A stretch of DNA of 64,000 nt from Paralichthys olivaceus. Its lineage: Eukaryota; Chordata; Actinopteri; Pleuronectiformes; Paralichthyidae. The position numbers and the translations under genes are program-made. The DNA lies in NCBI RefSeq assembly GCF_024713975.1, contig NC_091106.1, forward strand, positions 13,418,501 through 13,482,500, read 5' to 3'. Of the stretch, positions 43,518-55,800 are shown in pieces; positions within the stretch are counted from its first letter, which is position 1; each line of letters begins with the position of its first letter. Under the pieces are notes generated by a model. That model had not been told where the DNA came from. It did not search any database and saw only the letters and a program-made list of their open reading frames with translations.

Positions 43518-44629
43518 ATGGCTGCAGCGCTGTGGACTCATCGTGGACAGAGATCTGTGGCTGTTGCAGGGACAGCGACCCGGTCGACATGCAGGTCCAG
43601 GTCCACTGGCACCGCGTTAAAGTCCCAGTATGACGCGCTGGTCATTGGAGGAGGTGAGCACTGCAGAGACTGTGTTTAAAAGTCATGTGGCTGCTGCTAC
43701 CTGAAGAGTTTTGTGCAAAGGTTTTGGCAACGTTTGCAAAAGTACGAGTAAGCATTTGTGGTAACGCTTTAGACCACTGATCGCAATTTAAAGCGTAATT
43801 GCTTCAGAAATACTGCGTAAAAAGTACCAGCAAAAGTACGTAACAAAAAACAATCTATAGTGCCTGAAGAACAAAGGATGAATTTATGGAATAAGGGATT
43901 TTACAAAGAACTTTAAATTTTGAACCATCTATTATTACAGGGTGAGTATGACCCACTGAGATGCAATCGGGATTTCTGAAGGAATTTTCTGGCAACTCTT
44001 TCCTGCATACTTTATCCTGGGATTATTGTAACAAAGTTGAAACTAACCGTGCTTTAAATTACAGCCTGCAAAGAGGGGTATGTTCAGCTTACTGTGTAAC
44101 CACAGAGAACAACAGCTGTTTTACTTTTATTTGCCTTAAATTATATAAAAACAAACTGAAGAAGTTTGTAAAGCAATCACACAAATATACCTCACAGTTA
44201 GTAGCCCACCCCACAGTTTGTTGGTGGCTTTTTGAAATAAAATTACTGCAGATTTAAAGGTGATGCAGAATTCCTCCCGACATCTGACACGTCCAGATTA
44301 TTGTTCATGAGGTCATACCCTGTAATGATGGAATAGGGACTTTTTGTGAGATCCCAAATCAATTCCATCAATCACCACGGTAACAGGGTGATGGTCAGTA
44401 TTTTACTGGTACAGACTTAAAGCAAAATATGCCACCGTAATTATGCATAACTTTCTCGCTCAAGCAAAACTTTAGAAATAGAAATGTCATTTTTGAAAAA
44501 CATCGTGTGACATTTTTTTGTATTTTCTTGCAGGACACAATGGACTGGTGGCAGTGAGTTCAAATGATTGTTTCCAAATTCTTGGAAATATTCTCCATTA
44601 CATAATACAGTTTAGCAACAGGGCAAAGG

Positions 44630-44677
<48 letters not shown>

Positions 44678-46297
44678 GCTGCCTATCTTCAGAAGGGAGG
44701 AGTGAAGACAGCTGTGTTGGAGCGCAGATATGTGCTGGGAGGAGCAGCTGTGTCAGAGGAGATCATCCCTGGTAGGATGTTCCTCTGACTGGTGAATATG
44801 TGACTGTCATATGGGGTCTGTTCACCCAAATTTAACAGTAAACAAACAAAAAACAACATTTTGTTGCTTGTGCTATACACCGGACCTACTTATAATTAAC
44901 AAATAGGGTGTTAGTTGGATTATCCAGTCTAACAGACACAAACAACCCAAAACAGTTTGAAGGCTCCATACCTATAGAAGTAATCAAATAAATATTCTGT
45001 AATTTGGGTTAACTGACCCTTTAATTGTGATACATGTATAAACACAGCTAATTAATGGTGTGGGTAATACACTGTTCTGTAATTCTAAAATGTTCATGTG
45101 TTTGTAGCTTCATAGACTGTTCGTACAATTCATTTCAGCTTTATTTTCATAACACCCTTGTGTGCAGGTTTCCGCTTCTCCAGATGTTCCTATTTGCTCA
45201 GTTTGTTACGACCACACATATACAGAGACCTGGAGCTCAAGGTAAACACAGCTAATAATCATAATAATAATAACAAAATGTAAAAATAATCAAAATATTA
45301 ACCATGAGATAAAGAAACATCACACACCATCGTTGATGAAAGTTATAATTGTACCTGGTTCTGGTTTTAGGGCTGATTAAAGTCAAAGGCCTCATTTTCA
45401 TTGTTTTTTTAAAAATATTTATGTATTTCTATTCAGAAACATGGGCTGAAGGTCTATATGAGAGACCCACATGCCTTCACCCCCATGTTGGAGGAGGGGG
45501 TGAAAGGTGCTCCACCCAGGTCTCTCACCCTGGGCTCAGACCTGGCCATGAACCAGACGGAGATAGGCAAGTTCTCGCAGAAGGATGCAAAGGTGATATA
45601 AGCGTTATGACAGCCTCAGCAAATGGTTGACAGTATTAACAACCCTACAGCTGTATGATGTGAAAAAGTTCTGCAATGACCTTTATTTACATACTCGCCA
45701 TACTCAACACTAACAATCCATGTTACTCATTCTTTGACGTGTACCAGGCTTTTCCAGATTTTGTTGCACACCTTGAAAAGCTAGCAGGAGCCATTCAGCC
45801 TCTCTTGGATGCTCCTCCTGTCGACATTCGAGACCTCACCACTGGATCCCCGATGAAGAGGCTGGCTGCAGCTAAAACACTGATACCTGTTGCCAAATGT
45901 GGTGTGTTGGTGGATGCATGCTTGTGCAATTCACTGTTATATTCTTAATGCTAGAATAAAAAGAAAATCTACCATATACCAATTGTGTTTGTTGTAGCTG
46001 AGTCATGTTATGTTGTTGGATTTATAGGTTTGAAACTGGGCAGAAATATTCCAGACTTTTATGAGATAATAACAGCACCAATAATGAAGGTTTGTTACAA
46101 GTTAATGAAGAATTTGCATCTATTTCCATTTTGTATTCGGTGTATTGTGAACAACTCCTTTTTTGTTTCATAGGTTCTCAATCGGTGGTTTGACTCAGAG
46201 CCACTGAGAGCGACGCTGGCTACTGATGCTGTGATCGGAGCCATGACCAGTCCAAGTAATCCTGGTAGTGGGTGAGACACATATGAAGGCACCCTGT

Positions 46298-46375
<78 letters not shown>

Positions 46376-47324
46376 CACACAATTAACTGCAAAGGATTCA
46401 CAATGGCCTCCAAAAAGGTGAATTGTATGTTCTTGTCTTGAAGGTATGTGCTTTTACACCATGTGATGGGAGAACTGGAGAAGGAGAAAGGAGCATGGGG
46501 TTATGTGGAGGGCGGAATGGGAGGCGTGTCTCAGGCTATTGCCAGCGCTGCTCAATCCTACGGGGTTGACATTTTCACTGAGAAGGTAGAAATAAATATT
46601 GTTGAATTGTTGCAGTTAATTTTGTGCGTTGATACAAATCAAATTCTAACAAGTGTATTTTTTACATTTATGCATACACATCTAAATTTTGCAGGATGTA
46701 GCGCAGGTCCTTGTTGGTTCGAATGGTGCTGCCAGTGGGGTGGTGCTAAAAGATGGCACAGAGATCTCCAGTAAAGTAGTTTTATCAAATGCTACACCAT
46801 ATCTCACTTTCAAAAACCTCACGCCACAGGTAACAGAGAAATATAAACACACCTAACCATGCCAAGAGATAATATTCTTAACTTTATTCTGATTTCCTGT
46901 TTTTCATTGTAGGCTGCACTTTCTCCAGAGTTTATCAAAGCCGTTGACCAGATAGACTACACATCGCCTGTCACCAAGATCAATGGTAAATCTATAATTC
47001 TACTCCACAAATACTAAAGAGAAAAAAGTTCAAGTAGCTTGTAACTGAATTTTTTGTAAGTATTTTGTGGATGTGAAAATGTGTTTTTTATATTTCCAGT
47101 GGTACATGGTAGTTTCAGATTTCCACGTAAAAGATCAGATTTTAAAATAAAGGTTTGGAAAGTAAAAAGTAAGAATGGCAGAGTATATACTGAACATCAA
47201 AACTAAAATGAAATGATAAGAAACAAAAAGGTCGTATTCAAATGTCAATCCCCTGAACATTGTTTGGGTAAAGTTTGGAGGGGGAGTGGAAGATGGGTTT
47301 TGGAGGAGTAACCGGACATGCAAA

Positions 47325-47359
<35 letters not shown>

Positions 47360-49498
47360 CACTCTCTAATTAAGATGTAGGATTTTTGCAGCATAAGATC
47401 AGGTCACTGCCTCGTTCCTGAAGTTTGAAAGTTTATAAAACTGTAAAGCACAAATATCTGTTAAACATAATCATAGTCTTCTCTGTTTTAAGGAAATGAT
47501 CTTAGCTTTAGGGTGAAGGAATGGAGCAGTTTGAAGCACAACATGCTGCATGAGTTACCCCAATCTTAATTCAAGGTGGAGATACATTATCTTAGAATGA
47601 ACACTGATTCCATGTCATTTTGCTTGTCGTCTTTACAGTGGCCGTGGACAAACTACCAAACTTCTTAGCATCTCCTACACCGGATGATAAACCTGGACCC
47701 CACCATCAGTGCTCCATTCATCTCAACTGTGAAAGTGTAGAGGTGCTGGAGACGGCATACAAAGAGGCCATGAATGGACGTCCCTCAGTGAGGTACATGC
47801 AGTATATCTCCACCATGGACCAGCACATTATAGGGGTAAAGATGCCTGGGCTTCAAGCTTAAGCAGTACTTCCAAAGAAAAAGCTAAAGTAGCTTCAAAA
47901 CCTTCAATCAAGTTGTATTTGTTTATCAACTATTAACTAAATAACAATATTTACAACACTCATGAGAAGAGACAGTGTCTAGTTTAAATGGAGAGGTGTA
48001 TCAAAGTTTAAAATGTTTTAAATATATTATATATGTATAATGTAGAGATATACAGATCTGTCTCAACACCTCACCCCCCCTCCACTCTCCACCACCTCCG
48101 CCCATCATGCTCCCCTCCTCTTACAGACCCATGCTGGAGATGACCATCCCCTCAGTGCTGGATCCTACTCTGGCTCCCCCTGGCTGCCACGTTGTGTCGC
48201 TGTTCACCCAATTCACCCCTTACCACATAGAAGGCAGAGAGTGGACTGACCAGGACAGAGAAGCCTTTGCAGACACCGGTTAGACATAAAAAAAATCCTC
48301 CAGGATTTCTTATAGCTCCGTGGGCTGAAATTGTGATTTACTGCTACATTAATAATTACTAAGTGCACAAGTTCTAGCATGTTTTGCTTGAAGCTGAACC
48401 TAAACATGTGTTTTGAATTTATTAATGGAAACTTTTACATAAACTTTTGTTTAAATGATAACATTTCTTTTCCAATAACAAACAAATGATACTAAAAGGG
48501 TAGACTTACAATGTATTATGACTGATCTGATGAAGTATGTGTTTGTGTGTCCTTTCAGCATTTGACTGGGTGGAGCAGTATGCCCCAGGGTTTAAAAAGT
48601 CTGTTGTGGGAAGAGACATCTTGGCTCCGCCCGACCTGGAGAGGATCTTTGGGCTCACTGGAGGGGTAAAGTAATTTTGCATATTGTAGAACTAAGCAGC
48701 AGGTTTTAAATATTGATACTCATCTTATTTGTTTAATACAACCAACGGATAAGTGGACTGGGAAGTATTCAAATCTTCTGCAGCGATCTGTCTGTCACTC
48801 TCCACTCAGGCACATACGTGTTGTATACACTGTTAATGGTTACAAATGGTTTTACTGCAACACAGAATCAGTCAGAATCAAAGTTCACATCATCTGTGTA
48901 AAGTGATACTAACTCGCCCAGTGGTGTTTGCTTCTATATCTGAGGACAGAGGAAGTGGCAGGGTCTCTTTCTCATAATGATTAAAAGATCAATAAAAAGA
49001 GATAAGAAAGAAAAGTAAATATTTCTGTCTTTTCTTTACAGAATATCTTTCATGGATCAATGTCCCTGGACCAGCTGTACCTAGCACGACCTTTGCCCTT
49101 TCTCTCAGACTATCGTTCACCAATTAAAGGGCTATATCTGTGTGGCAGTGGCTGTCATCCAGGTTTGCTTTAAATGTTCAACCCTAAGATGAGCACTGAC
49201 TGTTGTCAATTATGTGGTTGTAGTAAAGGTGCAATCATTACTGCTTTGTTGTCTTGTGTTAGAAGTCAATGAACCTTTGACCATTCTGATGAAATCTTAT
49301 CCTCAGTGCTAATGATAAAGTAATGAAATAATTTGGTGATGTCAGGTGGTTGAGTTAGCTGCTTCTGATTTTTCTACACAGAGCGAGGTTGATTAATTCA
49401 TATTTTGTATGTTTCATGCTTCTTTAGGTGGTGGCGTGATGGGCTCTCCCGGATGGAACGCAGCGCTCACTGTCATCGCTGACCTGAAACGTCACTGA
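43518..49498 (+). CDS. pyroxd2: Pyridine nucleotide-disulphide oxidoreductase domain-containing protein 2
   Basis: FAD-dependent oxidoreductase-like protein of the phytoene-desaturase/amine-oxidase fold, mitochondrial in mammals; its substrate is not established. Sixteen exons: 43518-43653, 44534-44553, 44678-44771, 45168-45241, 45437-45592, 45748-45901, 46028-46089, 46174-46271, 46444-46585, 46695-46829, 46913-46985, 47639-47792, 48127-48278, 48559-48665, 49042-49162, 49428-49498. All phases agree, giving 582 residues (human 581). Residues 1-38 lack acidic residues and are rich in Arg, Ser and Thr, as expected for a matrix-targeting presequence. The dinucleotide-binding loop VIGGGHNGLVAAAY starts at 42 and is spread over three exons. 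C-terminal family blocks [15 protein letters not shown] and [14 protein letters not shown] are intact. Exon 2 is only 20 bases. Exon 3's acceptor is preceded by a (GT)n run. Confidence 0.96.
44634..44675 (+). repeat. (GT)21 microsatellite abutting the pyroxd2 exon 3 acceptor
   Basis: The GT run reaches position 44675 and the acceptor AG is at 44676-44677, so the run occupies the place of the polypyrimidine tract. Confidence 0.95.
46299..46381. repeat. (CA)n microsatellite in pyroxd2 intron 8
   Basis: About 40 units, nearly half of a 172-bp intron (46272-46443). Confidence 0.96.
47329..47356. repeat. (CA)13 microsatellite in pyroxd2 intron 11
   Basis: Short CA run in the largest 3'-half intron (46986-47638). 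Confidence 0.9.
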
Positions 49499-49771
49499 AA
49501 CAACTGACAGCATCAGTGCCTGGTCTATTCAACAACATTGAAATTCTTTTTATATCTGATTCATGTGAATTTGACTGATTCTGTGCCAGAAAAACACTCT
49601 TTTTTTACTAGCAACACTCCTGATATTAAACATTAGTGCAGTAATACTACACAATCTCCTAGTGTGATCCCATGTAACTGAGAAAGCAGAAAATCACCAA
49701 AGTGTATTTGACAATAGCTGATACTTGAAATCATTATAAAAATGATAACTGAGCTTTTATAACCTTTTTCA

Positions 49772-49777
49772 AATAAA
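49772..49777 (+). terminator. pyroxd2 poly(A) signal
   Basis: AATAAA 274 bp after the stop codon. Confidence 0.55.
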
Positions 49778-49941
49778 ATCTAATGATTGCAAGCAAATGG
49801 GTCGTTTTCCTTGAAAAATGTATTCACCCTAATGGGACTGATTAGTTATTTTATGTAATTAATGTAGAAAACCAATAGATATTTTCACAGAGGAAATGTG
49901 ACAAGTGACTTGACATAATAGGAACATAACGCTAAGCTGCT

Positions 49942-50533
49942 CAGTAATGGATGAGCATGTACTGTCCCTTTAAGACGCAGCTCTGTGGAATTAATGGTAT
50001 TAGATCATTATTACTATTATTATTGTTATAATATCGAATTAACAAATAAAAGGTATTTGTATTTACACCTCATCTTTTGTTATCCACTATGATAAGTGCT
50101 GAGCCAATAATTAAAGAATGGGCATGTACTGTCCCTTGGATGCAGCTCTGTGGTATTAAATCCTCCTTATTTTTATTATTAATAACAGTAGTATTTTTAT
50201 ATTCCATTAACAGTAAGAGGTATTTACACCTCATCTTTTTTTAGTGGAGCTCTGAGGCATTGATATTGGCTTTCAATCCTCATTATTGTTATTATTATTA
50301 TTGCTGCTGTTATAATGTTTAATTAGAGATTCAAGGTATTTGTATTTACATGTCATATGTTGTTAGATAAGCACCTGTCAGTAGTGGATGGGGGTGTACT
50401 GCTCCTTTGAGAAGCAGCTCTGTAGTATTAATATTAGTTTTAAATCCTCATCATTATTATTTTTTATTATTATTAATCATAATCATAATGTCATGGTTGA
50501 GGGTGTACTGTCCCTTTAAGACGCAGCTCAGGG
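49942..50533 (+). repeat. Degenerate tandem repeat, about five units of 110-165 bp
   Basis: A core TGTACTGTCCCTTTAAGACG followed by CAGCTCTGTGGTATTAA recurs near 49958, 50125, 50246 (eroded), 50395 and 50504. Between cores are (ATT)n stretches and the phrase GGTATTTGTATTTACACCTC. The first and last cores are identical over 26 bases (49958-49983 and 50504-50529). The array fills the space between pyroxd2 and the next gene. Confidence 0.85.
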
Positions 50534-50553
50534 TAGACCAGGAGTTTGACGTT

Positions 50554-50562
50554 CCGGAAGTG
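50554..50562 (+). promoter_or_regulatory. ETS-type site upstream of the TTC31-like gene
   Basis: CCGGAAGTG, 130 bp before the start codon, in a CpG-containing stretch. This is a common feature of TATA-less housekeeping promoters. Confidence 0.45.
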
Positions 50563-50691
50563 GACTAAACCAAAGAGTACCGCAGATTCGATACCGATTG
50601 TCCCGATCGACACAAACGTGTCAAGATCGACTACAAAAACGAACATTTGCGTGAATATTTGTTTGCGTGACACTTAAGTCGATAATGCTGG

Positions 50692-52732
50692 ATGGTTGCG
50701 CTCATGAAGTTCACCAGAGATATCTGCAGGCTCTTGGGACTCGGGAGCGGTAAGAAACGTCCCACTTCTCAAAACTTTTTCCGAAAGTCGCTCTTAAGTT
50801 TTAAAACGATCCTCGACAGTGATAATGAAACGCGAGTGACAATCGAAACCGTGGTTGATGCGCAACACTGCGTTTATATAATGGTTCGTCTGTGGCCGAT
50901 TCGTCGCTCAGTTGAGTTCTTGGTAAAACAATGAAAGTTCCCCTCCTGCCAGTTACACCCAGGCTCCCAACACTTTTCAATTCTTGGGCAGTTGGGACCA
51001 TTAAGTTGTTATAATGCCGCATAATCAACACATGAATACACGAAGCAAGTAATAACAAACTAATAAGTGTGATAATACATTGTGTTGGACGAGATGTGCG
51101 TAAAAAGGCCCAAACTAACAGAGTGTGTCTCAACCGCTACATGTTGGTATGACAACAATGCCTCAAATAGGTGGTAGGAGCCCTGGACATGCTACGTGGT
51201 GCATGGTCCAGAGATATATGATCGTCTAGATGTGTATGTTTACTGTTGTGTGGATGTGTTAAATGTTCACAATGTTCGCACACATTGTTCCTCTTCTTGG
51301 TTCTCCATGTGTGTTTAGTGTCCCAGTAACACAGGCAGCAGAACGGGCTGTAGTCTTCTGATTTATACACAGTTAAAAACCACATCAGAGGCAGCTGAGC
51401 ATCACACAAACCGCCTCATATCTCATCGAATCTATGTATTTGAGAGTATGGCACAGTATTTGAGAGTATACACAGTAATGGGTCCAGACTAACTCACATC
51501 AGAGTGAAAACTGACTATTTTCCTCCTTTTTTGTTTCATTTTGTGACAAAGAGTTGTCATTTCACAAATTGTCCTGGCCCTTTACGCTCCACACAGACCC
51601 ATTTGCTCTATGTTGTAGAAGCACATGGTTTACTCTGCTCATTACTGCTTTTAATGTTGTGCAAACACTTTGTCTTGAAAAGGTTGTTTTAAAAATCACA
51701 CAAAACCCCTGACGCGAGGTTGTAGGGATTGCTTAAACGTTGACGTCATGTTCTCTCTCTCTCTGCACTACTCTGCACTACTCTGTAGAAGAAGTAAAAG
51801 ACAAAATAGAAACCGTGAAGCTGATTTCCTGTTTTAAAGCTCCAGTCAGTGATGATGATGATGCACTGTTATTTTTGCATTCCTGTGGAAAGAGCTCACC
51901 TTTCAACCCAACAGTAATCTAGGCAGCCTCCTTGAAGAGGAGAAACAGAGACTCTATTGTTGGTTTTGTCAGTAGATCTTGGATCATTTATTTGTTGGAG
52001 AACATTCTGTTATAGTGAAAATTTTGACTAAAAGCTTGATTCAGCGAAAGGGATGGAGTGTGCTGTTGTTTTTTTTGACACAGACAGCTGAAACCTTTTA
52101 TGTATATTTTGAGACACCAACTAATTTTCACTTACTTTGATGGATGTGAAAAACATGCACTAAAAGTACATATTTGATTTACTGACTGTCTATAATCATA
52201 TTATTTATCTAATCTTATTTTATTACATTTAAGTACATTCGTTGGCACGGTACAAATGACCAGATCCTTGTATCCCAGAGAGATAATGAGGAGGGCCAGT
52301 GGTGGCCTGTGTGCATTTCCCTGCAAGAAATGTTGTGTATACAATGCACTGGGCTCGTACATCTAGAGGAAATCTGCATTGAGCAGGAGTAGAATCGCAA
52401 AAATTACAATCATTGACTCATGGTGAGTCACAGCATGAGTCACAGACCAGTTTTAAGTATGTCTCCATTGTGGAAATATTCATGGTCAAGTGATGTGTTT
52501 CCTTTTGTCTTGAAATTTCTTTGCTGCTATTCGGCCTGAAACAGCTACAGGGTTTGATCTGATCAAATCCCCCACCCAAACAAGCAAGCACACACACATG
52601 CACACGCTCACACGCTGACAATGTTATTTTTTGACCAGTTTCTAAGAAGAGATATGGTGTTCTCAAACAGCACTACCCGAGTCAGCTGTGTGTTGCACAT
52701 TGGGCCTGTGGCAGTGGAAAAGTGAGATTAAA

Positions 52733-52814
<82 letters not shown>

Positions 52815-55800
52815 GCCATTGGACAGTTTTCTGTTCTGTGTGCAGGTTTACATTGGACGCAAAGAGAAGTTTCATGAGATCAAATGCTTTCCATCTCATC
52901 TTCCACATGCATCAAGCGCTAGGTTGGAGAGTCATTTCCCTTCCAGGGGCAGGGTACTGACATTAGATTTGAGATGTGCTGGTCGAGCAGAAGAGCAAAT
53001 GCCTGTTATACATTATAGTTTGAAGGAACAGAACCAGCATACTTACTGACTTGCTGGAGAGATTTTTCTTAAATGCCGTATCAATATAACACAGCTAGAG
53101 TCATATTAAGTCATATTGTTCATTAGAAAACACTCAACAGAAATAAAGTCTGCAGAAAACAGTGTATTAAGGCTCTGATGTGTTTATGTATTTCCAAACA
53201 GGCCCCCCTGTCCAGCAGGAGGAAGCACAGATGGACTGTGGTGAAGCAATCCCTGACCCAAGTGATGATGCCACTTTGTCACAGGTGATCAAATAGTGTC
53301 AGAATGACAGGGCAATGTCAGGACTGCAATGGTGAAAGTACAACTTGCAAAGCTGAATTCTGTGTGTGTTTGTTTAGGATGCTTTAAATGGAGAGGAAGA
53401 TTTGAGCGAGGAGGAGAAGGTCAGACGTAAGGCAGAGCGACGCAAAGCCAAGAGGAAGGTTGGAGAATGAATCCTTACAGCCTTTAAAGATACAAATTTG
53501 TCACCATAATCTAATGAAGTCTATTTTCTTTATATGATGGGTGATATGTGAAGTACTGCATCTTGTTTCAGCGCCGTCGAAAACGTAAGAAGCAGGAGCA
53601 GGTTAAGCAAAATGAGAATGCTGAGCAGGTAACCGTCATATTTTTTATCCTGGGAATACACTCAGCCTTTACTGTTATATACAATACATCTATACAATTA
53701 AATGCTCCGACACGTTAGGATGACGAAGATGAGGACGGAGGTGCAGAGTCTGAACTGGACGAGAGCGAGTCGGAGGCAGAGTTTGGGGCTGAGGAGGAGA
53801 AACAGAGAGAGCAAAAAGAGGAGAAAAAGGAGGCAAAGTCGCCTGCCTCGCTGAAAAGTAACACCGCTCCAGTCATTGCTCCGTCAGGAATCAAAACACA
53901 TCAGAAGAGCCACGGCAGACCCGCTGAAGAGGTAGGGCCACTGTGCCAGAGTATAATGTGTGTATTACTCCTCTGTTATTAGCCATTGGTGCTCAACTCC
54001 AAAACGCCTGTATGCCAGTGGGCCTGGATGACAGATAACTGAACTCCAATGACTTTCTCCTTCTCTCCCACAGGAGCCTGAATGGGACGTGAGCAGTGCC
54101 TTCTTTGCAAACGCTGCTAGTCATATCAAACCCAAAGGATCAAGTCGCAAGTCCAAAGAAAATAAGGAGAACGAGGCCAGGAGAGAGGTGAATGAATGCA
54201 AAATGAGAAGGAATAGCTAGAGGTCCTGTCTTAACTTTCCATCTCCCAGTGACATGAGGGTTGTTTTAACAGCAGTTGTATAACAAGCAGGAATGAACTG
54301 AGAGACCTCTGATAATGGCCATCAATAATCATATTCATCCATTGCTGTTGAGCAGTCAGATAAACAAAGAGTTGTTACTAGAAAGCTGTCAGGATTTTTG
54401 TTAACGGTTGTTCAGATTGAGAGAACATAGAGAAATCACTCCACAAAAAGACTGCCCTTCACTTTATGTTTTATAAAAGTACACAAATTATACAGTTACA
54501 CCTTACATCGGGTTTCACTGACTAAAGAGTGCACATTTTGCCGCTACTTTCTCCTGTTATTACATGCAATAGATTTAATGGTCAAGAAATAATATTTGTA
54601 ATTGATCATCATTTAAAAAAATGTTTAAATCTGTATAACTTTTTTTAAAAAACAACACAGTGGCCAAATGTAATTATCCTTGTACCCGTTATATCAACAA
54701 GTCCATTTAGATCACAGAAATAATGGTGTGATGGTTTACATGAGGTTGGCCTCAAATTTCTGGCCTGGTTCTTTTCAGTCTGTCCCTGGTTGCATCATTG
54801 TTTTCCTCTGGCAACTCTAAAGTCTGATGTGTGGCTAAGTAGACTTTGGACCATGAAAGCACAAGACCTAATATGTCACAGCTGTAGCATGAAGCTTAGA
54901 CCTTGGTCCTTGGTGTCTTGAATCAGGCTAATCCCAAAGGCAGCAACCTAATGGTCAGTATGGCATGTCATTCCCTGACTCTCTCATCTAATTTCTGGTC
55001 TCTCCTTCACCATCTCTGTCAAAAAGAGGCGAAAAAATAATACTTGAAATAGAATAAGGATGATCAATTGGTTTAAAATTGGTTTTAAAGTGACTGCTTA
55101 CATTGGGATCTGTTGATAACAAAACAAAGCAGATGGATAAAACTATAACACTCAACCGTCCATATAAATTCTTTTGTCAGTAGGAAATGTATTTATATCG
55201 TTTCTGCATTTCAGTTGGAAAGGTAAACCATATAATTTTCAGAATCAAGCACATTTGCACAGCTGTGAACATGAACTGATGAAAATCACATTTTTCTTGC
55301 AGACAAATGGAACTGACACCACAACCAAGAAAAGCGCATCACTGACAGGTAAGACAAGTGTTTTTCTAAAATAAGCAGCATTGATAACAAGCCTTTTAAA
55401 AGCACTTGTGGTGGGGGAAATTCCTGATCAGACATATCTCTGTACAAGCCTGTCGGAGTTCAGCGTTGTGTTCAGTTAAGCCCTCAAGCTGGCCAGAGAA
55501 TAATGCTGGCAAGAGAATAATGTAAAGGCATTTTTCTCTGTTTCTTGCAGAAAAAGGGATAAAGCTGGTGCAAGAGGGGCAGTATGCACAAGCAGTCATT
55601 ATGTTTACAGATGCCATCAAATGTGATCCAAAAGATAACAGGTACATCATGAGTTGTTTGAAAGAATTTTAGCCATTATTTACATCATCAACATCATTTT
55701 GCATGTTTTAAATCATGTCCTGTAGGTTCTTTGGGAATCGCTCCTATTGTTACTACTGCTTGGAGCAGTACCCTCAAGCTCTGGCAGACGCCGAACGCTC

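Noticed and set aside
52846-52930. Extra exon in the TTC31-like gene (acceptor TGTGTGCAG, peptide YIGRKEKFHEIKCF)
   Set aside because: Exon 1 ends in phase 1; with that phase the candidate hits a stop (TGA) after ten codons, while exon 1 joins the exon at 53202 perfectly (split Gly codon).
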